Assembly (NCBI RefSeq): GCF_028009165.1
Contig: NC_079243.1
Location: forward strand, 434,001 to 498,000
Reading direction: 5' to 3'
Source of the DNA: Akanthomyces muscarius
Taxonomy: Eukaryota > Ascomycota > Sordariomycetes > Hypocreales > Cordycipitaceae
Length of the DNA: 64,000 bases
In this document: positions 32,073 through 42,515 of the stretch, in pieces
Layout of the letters: each line of letters begins with the position of its first letter
How positions within the stretch are numbered: position 1 is the first letter of the stretch
The notes under the pieces: generated by a model
What the model saw: the letters and a program-made list of their open reading frames with translations, nothing else
Told to the model about the DNA's origin: nothing
Databases searched by the model: none
Translations under genes and position numbers: made by a program

Positions 32073-32306
32073 ATGACTAGAGAACATGATTATGTTGATA
32101 AATATACTTGCGAAGTTGAGAGCAAAGGAAAGCAATTTACGCTGGTGAAGCTCGAAAGCACGATTGCTGTCCATATCAAGTCAGACGTGAACCATGCAAA
32201 GCACGTCCAACCAGACATCGAGGAGATTCAGTCCGCCATAGAAGAGCTTGATGGAGAGGAGATACCAGGCTTGGACAAGCATCTGGGCAAATATAGAGTG
32301 TTGTAG
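32073..32306 (+). CDS. Small acidic hypothetical protein
   Basis: 77 residues from ATG 32073 (CATCATGAC). Charged, rich in Glu/Lys/Val, with an EEIQSAIEELDGEEIPGLDK helix; no signal peptide or known motif. It may be a real short gene or the first exon of one. Confidence 0.35.
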   Translation: MTREHDYVDKYTCEVESKGKQFTLVKLESTIAVHIKSDVNHAKHVQPDIEEIQSAIEELDGEEIPGLDKHLGKYRVL

Positions 32307-33593
32307 ATAGAGAAGTAGCATCGCAGCGTCTTCCCGTGGCTGTACCTAGAATGTCCCCTGGCATGATATGATGGGTACCTAGTTAAACCGGAAGAACACG
32401 TCCCGCCAATGGCTACAGTAAGCCTGCAGTAGCGGAAACGTTGCTGGCAATGGTGACACACAGCCTAGCGCGGCTTAGCTTATCATACAGAGCGTTCTCT
32501 GCTTTGATCGACCCGAGTAATAAAGCCGGGCGCTGACACAATTGATTGGAGGATCAAGGGATGTGCGGGGAAAGAGCTACCACCAGGCGCGGAGCAAACA
32601 TGTCATTGTGAACAACCATAAGCTGCCCTTGCTGGCACGGCAGTCGACCGCAAGTCGTTCCGCAATAGTTGGGCCGTCGGACTGCCAGCTTACAAATTCA
32701 ATCAGAATTTTCGGGGTCTACAAGCAGTGTCTGTGCACAGGCTGTATGAATGTTAAACCGTTTGCGGCCCGGAACACGGCCAGTACCTTTGGTTCAGGCT
32801 GTCGGCGCGCCAGGATGAGGAAATGTGAGCACGGATTATGCCTCGATTTCGAGCATCGGGCCGTTTCTCCAACACCCCATCAGCCTAATGCAAGCTTGAG
32901 CGCCACCGCGACGCTCCCTTTACGAACAATAGCGAAATCACTCTCGCGGAACGAGGGAATTACCACTCCCCACGAAAGACCTGGTGTGTTGTGACGGACC
33001 GGCGCAATGCGACGCATCTGGCATGGCTCGGCCGAGGGCCCCTCTTAACTATCGAACCACAGCCATCGGATACTGCCCAGAGTGCATGCACATCCCACTG
33101 GTTCACTGACCATGTCTTTCGGTGCAAGCCACAGCGGCATCATCTGCAGTGTAATTGGTCACACCCACGTCAAGGCCTGCAAGCCAGACATGGCTGAGCT
33201 AAAGCTACTTGGCAATACTGACTGGCTGCTCTTTTGACACTTACCGGTTCCGTCGTGTGGGCTGACAGAAAAAAGCAGGGTTCGGATTTAGCGATTCCGA
33301 GGAACAGCCATTTTCAAACTGTGTTGCAGTCTCGATGCTAAATCGTTGTCAAGTTGAGTCACACTCTGATGCAAGCGGGTGCACCTCCAGTTTTCGGAAG
33401 CGTGAGAGATTGCGATGTGCCGCTCGTATCCTATTGCATGCACAGGGAGGCACCTGTTCGGCAAACTTGCGCATCTTCGCTTGCTGTTTCACTACCGCAA
33501 GGCCTAGCGAGCAAGGCCTCTTCTATCACGCTATTGAGCTGCTAGTAAAGAAAAAGGTTTTAAGATTGGGGCCGTATCAGGCAAAAATTGACT
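32307..33593. other. Intergenic
   Basis: Nothing supported; the frame at 32542-32994 shows no family features. Confidence 0.4.
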
Positions 33594-34508
33594 TCATTCC
33601 ATATAGTAGTATACCGACTCAGGGCTCATCATACTGGCGTCGCAGCTTGACCATGTAGCTCCTACTGTTGCGCCGCCGTCTATTGGCCACTGGGGCATAA
33701 GGAGTGGGGTATGAATCAATTCAGAAGGTAACGGAACAACCAGATTGCAGGGTAGCCACGGTAATGATGGCATGCTCGAGTTGCCAAGTGCAGTCGATGG
33801 AAGAAGAGTCGGTAGCCTAGTAGGCATTAGATTGACCCCAGTGTGATTGCCAGCTGGGTAGTAGTTAGTTTCTGTATAAAGCCGAGGCTGCAAGGGAATG
33901 TCAATACAGCGACTCGACAATGGAGGATGGAGAGGTTTCATAAGCTTCGCGAGTTCGGACTCGACCAGCAACTGCCTGTTGTCTGGAAGTCTACCAGCAC
34001 CGTTTTTTTGCACGCGCACGAGGACACTGACATGAGTGCAAAAGACAAACTTTTCAATATCCTTCACAAAGTTTTCGTGTTGTTTCTTGATTTGTTGCGC
34101 TTTCCCGTGCCAGTCGGCAGCATTTGTCTCAGAACCAGCACAGTGCAACTGCTCATGGTACTGAATTAATGCATCAGTGGTGCCGCGAGTGAGCTTGAAA
34201 GTAGCCTCGTTGCGGTCAACCATGTCAACGCAGACAATGCGGGCGTGAATCGGAATCGTCCATCGACCGTAGTGGAGTTCACCGAGGATCCAGATGGCAC
34301 TCCCCTGATCGAGAATATAGGTCAGGAATTTCTGGCAGGCTTGTGCCGATTGTAGAGGCGTCACGCGGGGGTTCATGTGATGGGAACCCCTGATACTCTT
34401 GAGTATATTTTGAAGCCAAAGCTGTGGACTGTGGCCAAGGACGACTGCGACAGAGGCGAGTCTGGGTGCACCAGTTGCTGTCGAGCTCGGTAGCAACCGC
34501 CTATGCAT
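33594..34508 (-). CDS. Hypothetical protein
   Basis: 304 residues from ATG 34508. The frame is open 300 bp further upstream, but that part has no ATG and contains an intron-like TTTTTCTCCAACCGCAG just before the start, so the true 5' end may be an upstream exon. The central part (about residues 55-200) looks folded (AIWILGELHYGRWTIPIHAR, then a Lys/Gln-rich helix), and the last 100 residues are Pro/Leu-rich. No family recognised. Confidence 0.45.
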   Translation of the reverse strand: MHRRLLPSSTATGAPRLASVAVVLGHSPQLWLQNILKSIRGSHHMNPRVTPLQSAQACQKFLTYILDQGSAIWILGELHYGRWTIPIHARIVCVDMVDRNEATFKLTRGTTDALIQYHEQLHCAGSETNAADWHGKAQQIKKQHENFVKDIEKFVFCTHVSVLVRVQKNGAGRLPDNRQLLVESELAKLMKPLHPPLSSRCIDIPLQPRLYTETNYYPAGNHTGVNLMPTRLPTLLPSTALGNSSMPSLPWLPCNLVVPLPSELIHTPLLMPQWPIDGGATVGATWSSCDASMMSPESVYYYME

Positions 34509-36025
34509 GGTTTGAAGTCCTGCGGTTGGAGAAAAAGAATTGCGCTGATCAATGAGAAAGGACACGTAGAAAAAGCTTTCGACAGAGTAAGAAAAAGTGT
34601 CAAGAAAGAACAATAGAGTGGTAAAAAGGCTAAATGAAAGGATGGTGGGTGGCCGAGATAATGGAGCCGTTGACGAACGGGTGCCAGCGTATGCAAGTAG
34701 GCGAGCTTGGCAAATTCGGACTTTCACACCTTTAAATATCTTGTACTCCTGAAAGTGACAAGGGCAGTTTAGAAATGGCCCTGCGGAGTAGATTTCGTAA
34801 GGCAAGCCCTAAATGTAGCGCGGAATCTATAGACTATCGGCACTGGTTGTTAAGCTATACTGGCTGTGCACCTCCACTGCTCTCATACGAGGAGGCAAGC
34901 CACGGCCAACACCCACCGTTACGGGCAATTATCTAGCTCCTAGACTGCAATCAAAACCAGGCTGCCAGGCTGACGGTGTTTGGACCCAGAGCAGCGGTGG
35001 ATACCTGCGTTATGACTCCGTCCAATTTATGATCGAAGGAGGCGTGCCGTTAATCCAGCCACGTACTGCGTGCCACAATGTAAAGCAGTTAGTTCGCTCA
35101 ATGAGGCCACTCGGAAGTCAAAAGTTGGTGGCGCACTAGTGCTACATGAGGTGCTGCATCAACTAAATTGGGTTGAACAGTCACAGGCCCAGGCAGACCG
35201 GTCATCGTCTGGCAGCCGAAGCTGCATCAGCTATTAGCAAAGCCAAGGGTGAATGCAGATATGTGTGCCAGGTTTAATGCTGCTGGGGGGAGTAAATAAA
35301 TATACCGGCAGCGGGCGAAGATCACTCGCTTAGCCCCGGAGAAGGGCAGTGCAGAAGCGGCTGCAGTGCAGAAGCCCGGCCATCAGCCGCTGAGATACTT
35401 AAAAGCCCAATCAACGATCTTCTATTTACAGGAAGGCCGGCAGTCTTGACATTTCAGCGTCTACAGCAGCCCAAGTTTTCAAAAGCAAGGCCAGAAACTC
35501 GGTTGTATAGTATTGTATCTGCCAAAATGCCTCATTTTGTCACTATCGATGACTCCTACTACGACAGAATGGAGTGGCAAAATGAAGCCTGATTCGATGC
35601 GTACTTGGACATGGTTTGCTCTGGCGGCCGCAACAAGCTCCGCAGTTGCCCACCGGAGGACGTGTTACCTCTCCGACCGGTAAATACTGTTTCTAAATCG
35701 GTACAGGCGCCATTTTCAGTGCATGGGCAGAATACGGTCTGTTTCTTCTTGCTCTCTGTGCCGAGGAGAGACTTACAAGTACTATTTTACTGTCCTCCCC
35801 ATCGCCGCAGCCCAACTGTTCCTCCTATGCAAGCACACTGTCTGCGAATTCGTTCACTTAATACCACTTCTGACTCGCCTCTAGTGCCCTTGTTAGTCCT
35901 TCTATTGCGTCGGCACCGAGTTTGCAGTGCAACCGAAAATATCACCAACATCATCGCTCTTCGCTTGCATCCTCCATCAACACGCCGAAGAGTGCACCGG
36001 ACGTGGTGCCCGAATTTCTCTCACA
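34509..36025. other. Intergenic, 5' region of the Myb gene
   Basis: No supported gene. An ATG at 35527 in good context opens a 21-codon frame (MPHFVTIDDSYYDRMEWQ...) ending at 35592, which could be an upstream ORF or a gene fragment. Confidence 0.35.
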
Positions 36026-37121
36026 ATGGATTACGTTTCTCGGGCAGAAGAGTCAAAGGCTTACCCAATACTAGTGCAGCCAAGCGGTGGCTCATCCGGC
36101 AGACAAACTGTGCACCCTCAAAAGAAGGAGATATTTTCGCAGCAGCCAGTTGTCAGGAAGCAGACTAAGTGGTCTCCCGAGGAAAATGCCGTCATTATTC
36201 AGCTCCGCGGTCATGGCATGAAGTGGGATGACATTTCTAAGCGGTTGCCTGGTCGCAGCTCTATCAGCTGTCGATTGCATTATCAAAACTACCTAGAACG
36301 CCGCAGCGAATGGGACGACGATCGCAAAAACAAACTTGCTAGACTTTACGACAGGTATGGCCGCTCATTGAGGCAGCGGATTGCCATCTTCGCCGTCGCT
36401 ATTTAGCTGACCTATTTCTCTCAGATTCAAAGCGGAGATGTGGGCGAAAGTAGCGGAAGAGCTTCAGATTCCCTGGCGGGCAGCAGAAGCAATGCATTGG
36501 CAGCTTGGAGAGTCTGATATGGTACACAGAGCGGGCGGTACTCGTTTCACACTAGTTGCAGCCAACGCAGAAGCGGCCGACCGAAGTTTTCGGATCCGAG
36601 GACAGGCACATTCACAGTCCGAGGAGAGCGTGGGACGTAGCACACGGGCAATTTTTCCTAACACAGAAAATCGAGGATTTGCCCTTGTACCGCCCAGCGT
36701 CATGGGTCTCCCTACAATAGCCATTTCCGGTGGATCGCCAACGATGAATTCGATTGGTGCTACTTCAGATACTCAATGGCAACAGCAACCTCCGCCGCCT
36801 GGTGACTATACTTATGAGTCGAGCCCAGATTTGCCTCCGATTCGGCATCAACCAGAATCTCGAGCTCTAAGACCCTTGCCTGGAGTCGCCGGTTTGACGA
36901 CGGGTATGTCGCCTTATTCTATGCCCTCACCAACACACCGGTCCGGGCCGCAGCCGCCTCACCCGCACAGCATTTGCCCGGATGTGTTCCAACAGCTTGG
37001 TGGCCGGTATCAAAAGCAAGCCGCTTCAATGTACGCTGGGCCTAATCACAATCGACTGAGGCGACCGGGTAGCCCGGATCAACGATTGCAAGAAAGCAGC
37101 TACCGACGACGAAGGAAGTGA
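36026..37121 (+). CDS. Myb/SANT-type transcription regulator
   Basis: Exons 36026-36354 and 36425-37121, intron 36355-36424 (GTATGG, AGCTGAC branch, CTCAG), 341 residues. ATG 36026 lies in TCACAATGG. Residues 48-92 form a SANT/Myb repeat with W49, W67 and the signature ISKRLPGRSSISCRLHYQNY; a second Myb-like segment follows at about 98-137 (LARLYDRFKAEMWAKVAEEL ... AMHWQLGE), with the intron inside it. The rest is Ser/Pro/Gln-rich, ending in a basic SYRRRRK. This is a fungal Myb-like DNA-binding protein family; target genes are unknown. It is the clearest regulator in its surroundings. Confidence 0.85.
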
Positions 37122-37534
37122 CTTGACAAATAGGAAGTAAATAGACAGATTGGTACTCGGCGGCATGGATCCACAAATAGTTACCTTAGTTGTTCCGCTG
37201 CGGCTGCTTTAGCTAATCAGTTCGTGACGACGCTTTGGAGGCCGACATCCGTACAAAATTGCTCTATCACCAATCAGTCGCAAGAAACAGCGACGGAAAA
37301 TATCCATCAGTTCAACTTACAGTGACAAGGCCGTGTCTTTTGTAAGCATTTCTTCTCTAACGTCACGCAGAAAGCTGGATACCTCTTTGTAAGACCAATT
37401 CAGGTCACGCATAAGGGGCACAGCGCTAAGCGGCCAGAGCTCGTCAGTGATGGCCGCCTGGCCATGTTTACCCAATTTCCTCCGACCAGCATCCTTCGAC
37501 AAAAGATTCAGCGGCACATCGTAATGTTTATGTT
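37122..37534. other. Intergenic with a minus-strand coding remnant
   Basis: On the minus strand 37523-37317 reads HYDVPLNLLSKDAGRRKLGK and further coding-like sequence to a stop at 37317, but without an ATG; it abuts MITE copy C. It may be the tail of a gene cut by the element, or chance. Confidence 0.3.
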
Positions 37535-37762
37535 TTGTTATGTGCAAAACCAGCTTGAGGTCACTCTCTGTCTTTAAAAAGTTAGCGTGCGCTGTAACAG
37601 CTAAAGATGTGCGGTGTTGGTGGGCGTTTCCAGGTTTTTGTACTAATTAATAGGCCCGCGTGCTGTAAATTAGCGCTGGTGCCGCCCATTTTTAGCTGTT
37701 ACAGCGCAAGGCCTATTTAAAAGACAGAGAGTATGACCTCAAGCTGGTTTTGAGCATAACAA
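37535..37762. mobile_element. Foldback MITE, copy C
   Basis: 228 bp, close relative of copy A over its whole length, with inverted ends TTGTTATGTGCAAAACCAGC / GCTGGTTTTGAGCATAACAA. The right flank is TA (37763-37764) but the left flank is TT, probably mutated. It lies 16 bp beyond the stop codon of the minus-strand gene at 37779. Confidence 0.85.
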
Positions 37763-37778
37763 TAGCATTCCTATGAAC

Positions 37779-39176
37779 CTAAGTGTTGGTAGCGAGCACT
37801 TTTTTGAAGCTTTGGACGTGAATCTGCAAGTGGCCGTCGCTGAGGAGCCTTAATTCTTCCACAAACACGAGAACTTTGTTACTGGGCCAATTCAAACGCC
37901 AGTCCTGGCCTTGATCTGAAAGCTGGATTTGTTTGGTTCCTATGAAGTACGGAACAGCCAAGCTGAATGCGATCTGTGACTTCGATTCAATGCAGTCATC
38001 CTCGTCTTTGTTTCTGAGCCGTAGCAGGTATTGTCTCGAAGCAGGGCTCTGGAGATCGTCGCTCGACAGAGTGAACGTCCCTTCCCATTTGACCTTGGTC
38101 GATTTCTATGCCGTGTTAGGGTTGCATCATTATTTTATCATATAATACACATACCAAGTGTTGAAGTACTTCCCCCATAAAGACCTGACAAGCGGGATAC
38201 AGGTTCTCATCAGGTTTGTTATCTCGGGGATTTTTGCTCGCCACGACCTCTGTTCTAGCGTCATTATGCATCTTGTATAATCTCTCTTCTTGCGTCTCTT
38301 CTTGCGTAGAGAACTGACTTCTCAGTGTCGTGGATAGTGGGTATAGCTCTAACAGGCTATACATTGGTAAGCGCTTTATGGCAGGTACCAGTCTTGGCAT
38401 CAGTATTGCAGGGTCGAGCTGACGATAAATGCTGTAATCCACTGTAGCAGCCTCCACTGCACCCATCTTCTCGACGTACTCCAGGTCTCTCATTCCATAC
38501 TGGCCATCGTCTACAGCCTGCGTAAGTGAATGTACAGGACCAGTCAGACGGAGGACTTACTAAATAAAGGAATTGCGTGAGCACGATTTCCTACGCGTTG
38601 GGCACATGCTGCTGTAAATTGGAATAGCTCCACATTATGGTGCCTACGCTTCCTGACAGCTTCGACGGTGGCGATAGGACCGGAGGTTGACGGCCGACTC
38701 CATTTCTTTAAAAATAGGAGTAGCAGCTCGTTTATGCTACCAGGGGTCTGTAATTCTGCTGATATAGCATCTTCAGCTGCTCGAAGTACGAGATTCACCA
38801 CGCAGCTGATGGTGTAGCTTCGACGCCCCTCGTGCAGTGGGTGGCAGTCGTCCGCGATCGGAGTATCAGGTTGGCTCAACAAGCTTTCACATCGGCTGAC
38901 GAATTCCGGCAGAATTTCCTCTTTTCTGGTTGTGATCAAAGCCGGGACTGCCGTTATCCAAGCAACAAAATATTGTGTGGCGGCAATTTGCTGTTCAGCA
39001 GGCAGAAGCAAGGTCCTCAACCTCGAAGGCGGGGTTGGTGGGAAGGCCGATTCGCGATCCCTCTGCGCAGCTCCACGACGAGCCTGCTGCAGCGAGGCAT
39101 CTTCTGCAGAAACGCGGCGTTTGCGATCGAAGTTACCTGGCGTCAAGTTTTCGATGTGTCTGAAACCGTCACCCAT
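37779..39176 (-). CDS. Hypothetical three-exon protein
   Basis: Exons 39176-38561, 38510-38155 and 38105-37779, introns 50 bp (GTAAGT ... CTGTAG) and 49 bp (GTATGT ... GCATAG), 432 residues, continuous frame. The N-terminus has a basic patch (DRKRRV); residues 50-200 are helical with LLPAEQQIAATQYFVAWI and an AEDAISAEL segment. Exon 2 contains YGMRDLEYVEKMGAVEAATV, and exon 3 alternates hydrophobic strands (LLRLRNKDEDDCIESK, KVLVFVEELRLLSDGHLQIH). No family recognised. Splice sites were chosen by motif and phase; the first acceptor could instead be the CAG 7 bp earlier only if the frame changed. Confidence 0.6.
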
Positions 39177-40244
39177 AGCACTGTGTGAACCCTATTGTCC
39201 TTCTTCTATCTTGTTTGTTGTTGATGACCCATACACCGTGCTCCATTTGTGAGGGGTGACAGCCAATCACAACGTAAAATTTATTTCTTACGTAAACAGC
39301 TTGAGCGGTTGTGCGCGGCAATCCAGTTAAAGAGGCAAGATAAACACTGTGAGATAAATAAGGTGAGTACCCCGAAAAAGAACTTGCAATTTGTGGATTA
39401 ATTATTGGATTAGCAGGGCGCAGATCTAGGTCAAGCGGATAGTGAATCCAATTCCACTTCTTCGTTCGCAGGTGTGCTCTTATCGTTACGGATGAGTTTC
39501 TCAAAAGCGCGAAACGGAGTCCGAGAAGCTACTGATAAAAGCAGAGACACGATGATAAGCTATCACTTCGTCAGTGACTAACCTGTTCGGCGGTGGTCAA
39601 CTTACCGATTGGAGGTCATCCCGTACCAGTGCAGCAAGCGCCGCCACCATATCGCCGACGCGCGCGGCGCAACGAGGAATCATCCAGCAGCAGCTAGACT
39701 CTGTTTGGAGATTTTTCAACTGCCGATAGAAGGATAAGGCCCCAATGGCGTTTAAAAGGCTAGCGACCGGCTCAAATAGACTTTCATGGAATCCAACAAT
39801 TGCAAAAACATTCAGTAGCGCAGCGATGGAAGCTGGGAAAAAGGACAGAACAAGACTGTCAAGCCGTGTATTTCCGACCGAATAAAGAAGGGCAAACTGC
39901 GGTGATATGAGTGCGGGCTTGTTGTGTGAGGGCGACGTGACACGAACCTCGCTGCAAATGTCAACCAGAACCGTCGTGTATATCGCATGCTGCAATGGTA
40001 ATCCAAAACACCGGAGCCATACTATGAGGATGGGTATCAGCGCCATGGAAAGGACAGCCAATGCAGAACAAAATACGATGAACAGCGCCAGAAACCGCAC
40101 TGCGATGGATTGCGCCGTCCGGTCGTGTGAGTCTTCCATAACTTTGGCAGCCTTTCGCGCCCTGAGTAGAACCCGCAGACATTCCAAGCTAGTGGGAAGC
40201 AAGTAAAGTGGGAGACAGATAGTTACACATAGCTCTGGCGACAT
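39169..40244 (-). CDS. Multi-pass membrane protein (two exons)
   Basis: Exons 40244-39606 and 39528-39169, intron 39529-39605 (GTAAGT, CACTGAC, CAGTAG, phase 0), 332 residues. Hydrophobic segments appear at about 2-20, 48-80 and 130-150, the second being long (VRFLALFIVFCSALAVLSMA). Exon 2 is polar in its second half. The stop codon overlaps the start region of the next minus-strand gene by 8 bp, which is unusual for fungi, so the true 3' end may lie at an earlier splice (GTAAGA near 39294). No family recognised. Confidence 0.45.
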
Positions 40245-41155
40245 GTTAGGATTTGCGAACGAAGAAGGTCCGAGCCCGTGCCCTTGGGGTATAGAGAGAA
40301 TATGTCAGCTTCTCAATGTTTGGCTGATGCAAGGCTTGCAGACACTCAACGGAAGAGCCTACCGTGGGGCGCCAAAAGATCAATCGCGATGCATATAATA
40401 GCGTATGCTCGACCTCGGCAGGATGCAGGTAGCTCGTAGTGCCCATGGGTAGGCTATCGACACCCCTATGCTCTTACTGAGACCGCGCACTCAAATCTGA
40501 CCCACTATAGGACACCATCCTGTGGTTGGTTCAAGCCCGAACTAGCCTCAGCCCCGGACTGAGTGGGGATCAGACCCATAATGAGGCCCCAGGAGGCAGG
40601 TGTGCTCTCCTGGTTCCAGTCAGCGCTGGCGACTTGTATGCACCCCATCCAAAAGCCACTTAGGAGTAAAATGAGAAGTGACAGTACGGATCAACTGTCC
40701 CAGTGAGTCTCGTAATCAGGTCTCGCTCATCACGGACTCCTGGCTTTCGGGGCGCTATCTTAGGCTAGTCCTCTCGGTAAGTCAACCTCATTATATCAGT
40801 CGACAAGCCAGTGCCGGATGCTTCCCCGTTGGTGGGGAAGCGTCGTGTTCTTCAATTTGGTTTTTTTAAAACGTCATTGTACTTCTGATATGCTTTAGCT
40901 GGGAGCTTGCGTGAGTGTACTTTCCCGCCAGGGACGCCTCGCATTGCATTTTTGCCGTGTCCGACCCTGCCACTACCATTGAGACCAGCGGGTTTCGAGT
41001 ACAAAAGGCAGAACAGCCTCGGGATCTGTGATTGATGAGACAAAGGTAGCATTACACCACTTGCTGCTTCAAGTCATACTTATCAGCCGGCCCTATTCTG
41101 TTCTTCTCTTTCCGTCTATATACCAGTTCCAGTGGCGACCTTGCTATCCGTCACC
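40245..41155. other. Intergenic between divergent genes
   Basis: Contains repeat R2 copy b at about 40545-40710. A GGTTCAAGCCC motif at 40528 resembles a tRNA B box but no tRNA fits. No gene. Confidence 0.4.
40545..40710 (+). repeat. Dispersed repeat R2, copy b
   Basis: Diverged match to 31340-31470 through GACCCATAATGAGGCCCC and the AGGAGT...ATGAGA.GTGACA block. Confidence 0.45.
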
Positions 41156-41551
41156 ATGCATCTACCTCTCTCTTTCGGCCAACTCTTCAAGTCCAAACCT
41201 ACTGTCTTTTTCTTTTCGGCAGAGGGATCAGATGTCAGCCAGAACATCGTGAACCTGTTGCAAGACGACCACTATCAGATGAAACGCATCAAAGCCAAGC
41301 ACTTGCGTAAACGAAAAGTCAATGTCATCTTCTACGATGAGATGGCTGACCAGGGACAACTCTTCAAGCAGCTCACTTTATGTGAATTTGATATCGTCAT
41401 ACTTATCGGCGACATGGTGCTGAAATATTATGATGGGACAATTCGAGCCGACCGCTGCATTACTGTCGAGCGACGTGGCATCAACGGAGTAGGCGCAGCT
41501 CGAAAAGCAATACTCGCAACGCTTGGGATCAAGCTCAGTTCGAATATTTAG
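41156..41551 (+). CDS. Small alpha/beta hypothetical protein
   Basis: 131 residues from ATG 41156 (TCACCATGC). Alternating strands and helices (KPTVFFFSAEG, RKVNVIFYDEMADQ, FDIVILIGDMVLKYY) look like a small Rossmann-type or flavodoxin-like fold, with a Lys/Arg-rich helix between the first two strands. No signature motif or family recognised. No intron needed. Confidence 0.5.
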   Translation: MHLPLSFGQLFKSKPTVFFFSAEGSDVSQNIVNLLQDDHYQMKRIKAKHLRKRKVNVIFYDEMADQGQLFKQLTLCEFDIVILIGDMVLKYYDGTIRADRCITVERRGINGVGAARKAILATLGIKLSSNI

Positions 41552-42086
41552 ACTATTTATATATAATCCAAATGAAACGACGAACACTTTTGATCTTTCT
41601 ATACCCAACGTGCCAGCCAGGCCTTCGCCACCATTGCAGTGCATTGCTGAAATTCCGTGACTCAAGCCATCTTGGACATGACTGGCGCTAATCGGGCCAG
41701 GGTTTCACAGAAGAGGCTACTGAATTGGCCTCTGGGCGCCATGCACGCCATGTTTGTTCGTCATGTGGAGCTATCGAGGCTGAGATGGACAGGGTAACCC
41801 AACCACCTTCCGATTCAGCCTTCCTGTCATAAAATTGAATAGCAGTTCCGTAGATTCATTTTGAGCAGAAACTTTCATGTGTGACCCTCGTGGCCAAATA
41901 GCCGTCACCCGTGATTTACTCGGATGGAAAACGAAGGAAAGGACCAAGGATTTTGACTTCGAGTCCTACGTAGTCGTGTTGACGCACAAGGTAGATTACG
42001 AGAGGTAATCTTTGAACAATCTGATAACATGATTTAAAGAATTTGAAATTATGCTAGTATTCCACTACCATAACCCTGCAGTTCTT
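41552..42086. other. Intergenic
   Basis: Nothing recognised. Confidence 0.4.
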
Positions 42087-42515
42087 TTACCGTCGCTGTT
42101 TGAGAACCCGCGATGTTTTCGCGCCAGGGCGCGGTACTTTCCCACTTCCTATCAGTACTGTCTGTAAAATGTATTCTGGATAAGCAGTGCAGTACTTACC
42201 TGGATTCTTGCGCCAGCCAGATCCTGTCCGACCTGGTCCGCTCTGGTACGTGCAGCCAATTAGATACTCGACAAGAACTGCGTTACCAAGGCCACATTCT
42301 TGGATCATGCGTATACAGATCTTCATCTTTGTGTGTATGGCTGGGAATTGATTGTTTTCTTTGTCAGAGCCCTCTGAGTGGATTGAAAATTCAGACTCAG
42401 GCGCCATGCCTTCAGATTGTGATGGTCTTGGTGATGCTATCTCAGACTCTGGTGTGGGTTCTGAGACTGGCGCTGGTCCAGAGTTTGTTGTCGTGCAACC
42501 CCCCGCGTATTCCAT
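42087..42515 (-). CDS. Hypothetical protein
   Basis: 142 residues from ATG 42515. Residues 1-60 are Ser/Pro/Glu-rich; residues about 60-95 look folded (TKMKICIRMIQECGLGNAVL). A GTAAGT after the codons for WRKNPG suggests a splice donor there, so the last 35 residues may not be used. No family recognised. Confidence 0.3.
   Translation of the reverse strand: MEYAGGCTTTNSGPAPVSEPTPESEIASPRPSQSEGMAPESEFSIHSEGSDKENNQFPAIHTKMKICIRMIQECGLGNAVLVEYLIGCTYQSGPGRTGSGWRKNPGKYCTAYPEYILQTVLIGSGKVPRPGAKTSRVLKQRR

Noticed and set aside
34509..34805. N-terminal extension of the 33594-34508 ORF
   Set aside because: There is no ATG and an intron-like acceptor just before 34508; it is probably 5' UTR or intron.
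40500..40560. GGTTCAAGCCCGAAC resembling a tRNA B box
   Set aside because: No A box or cloverleaf could be built upstream.
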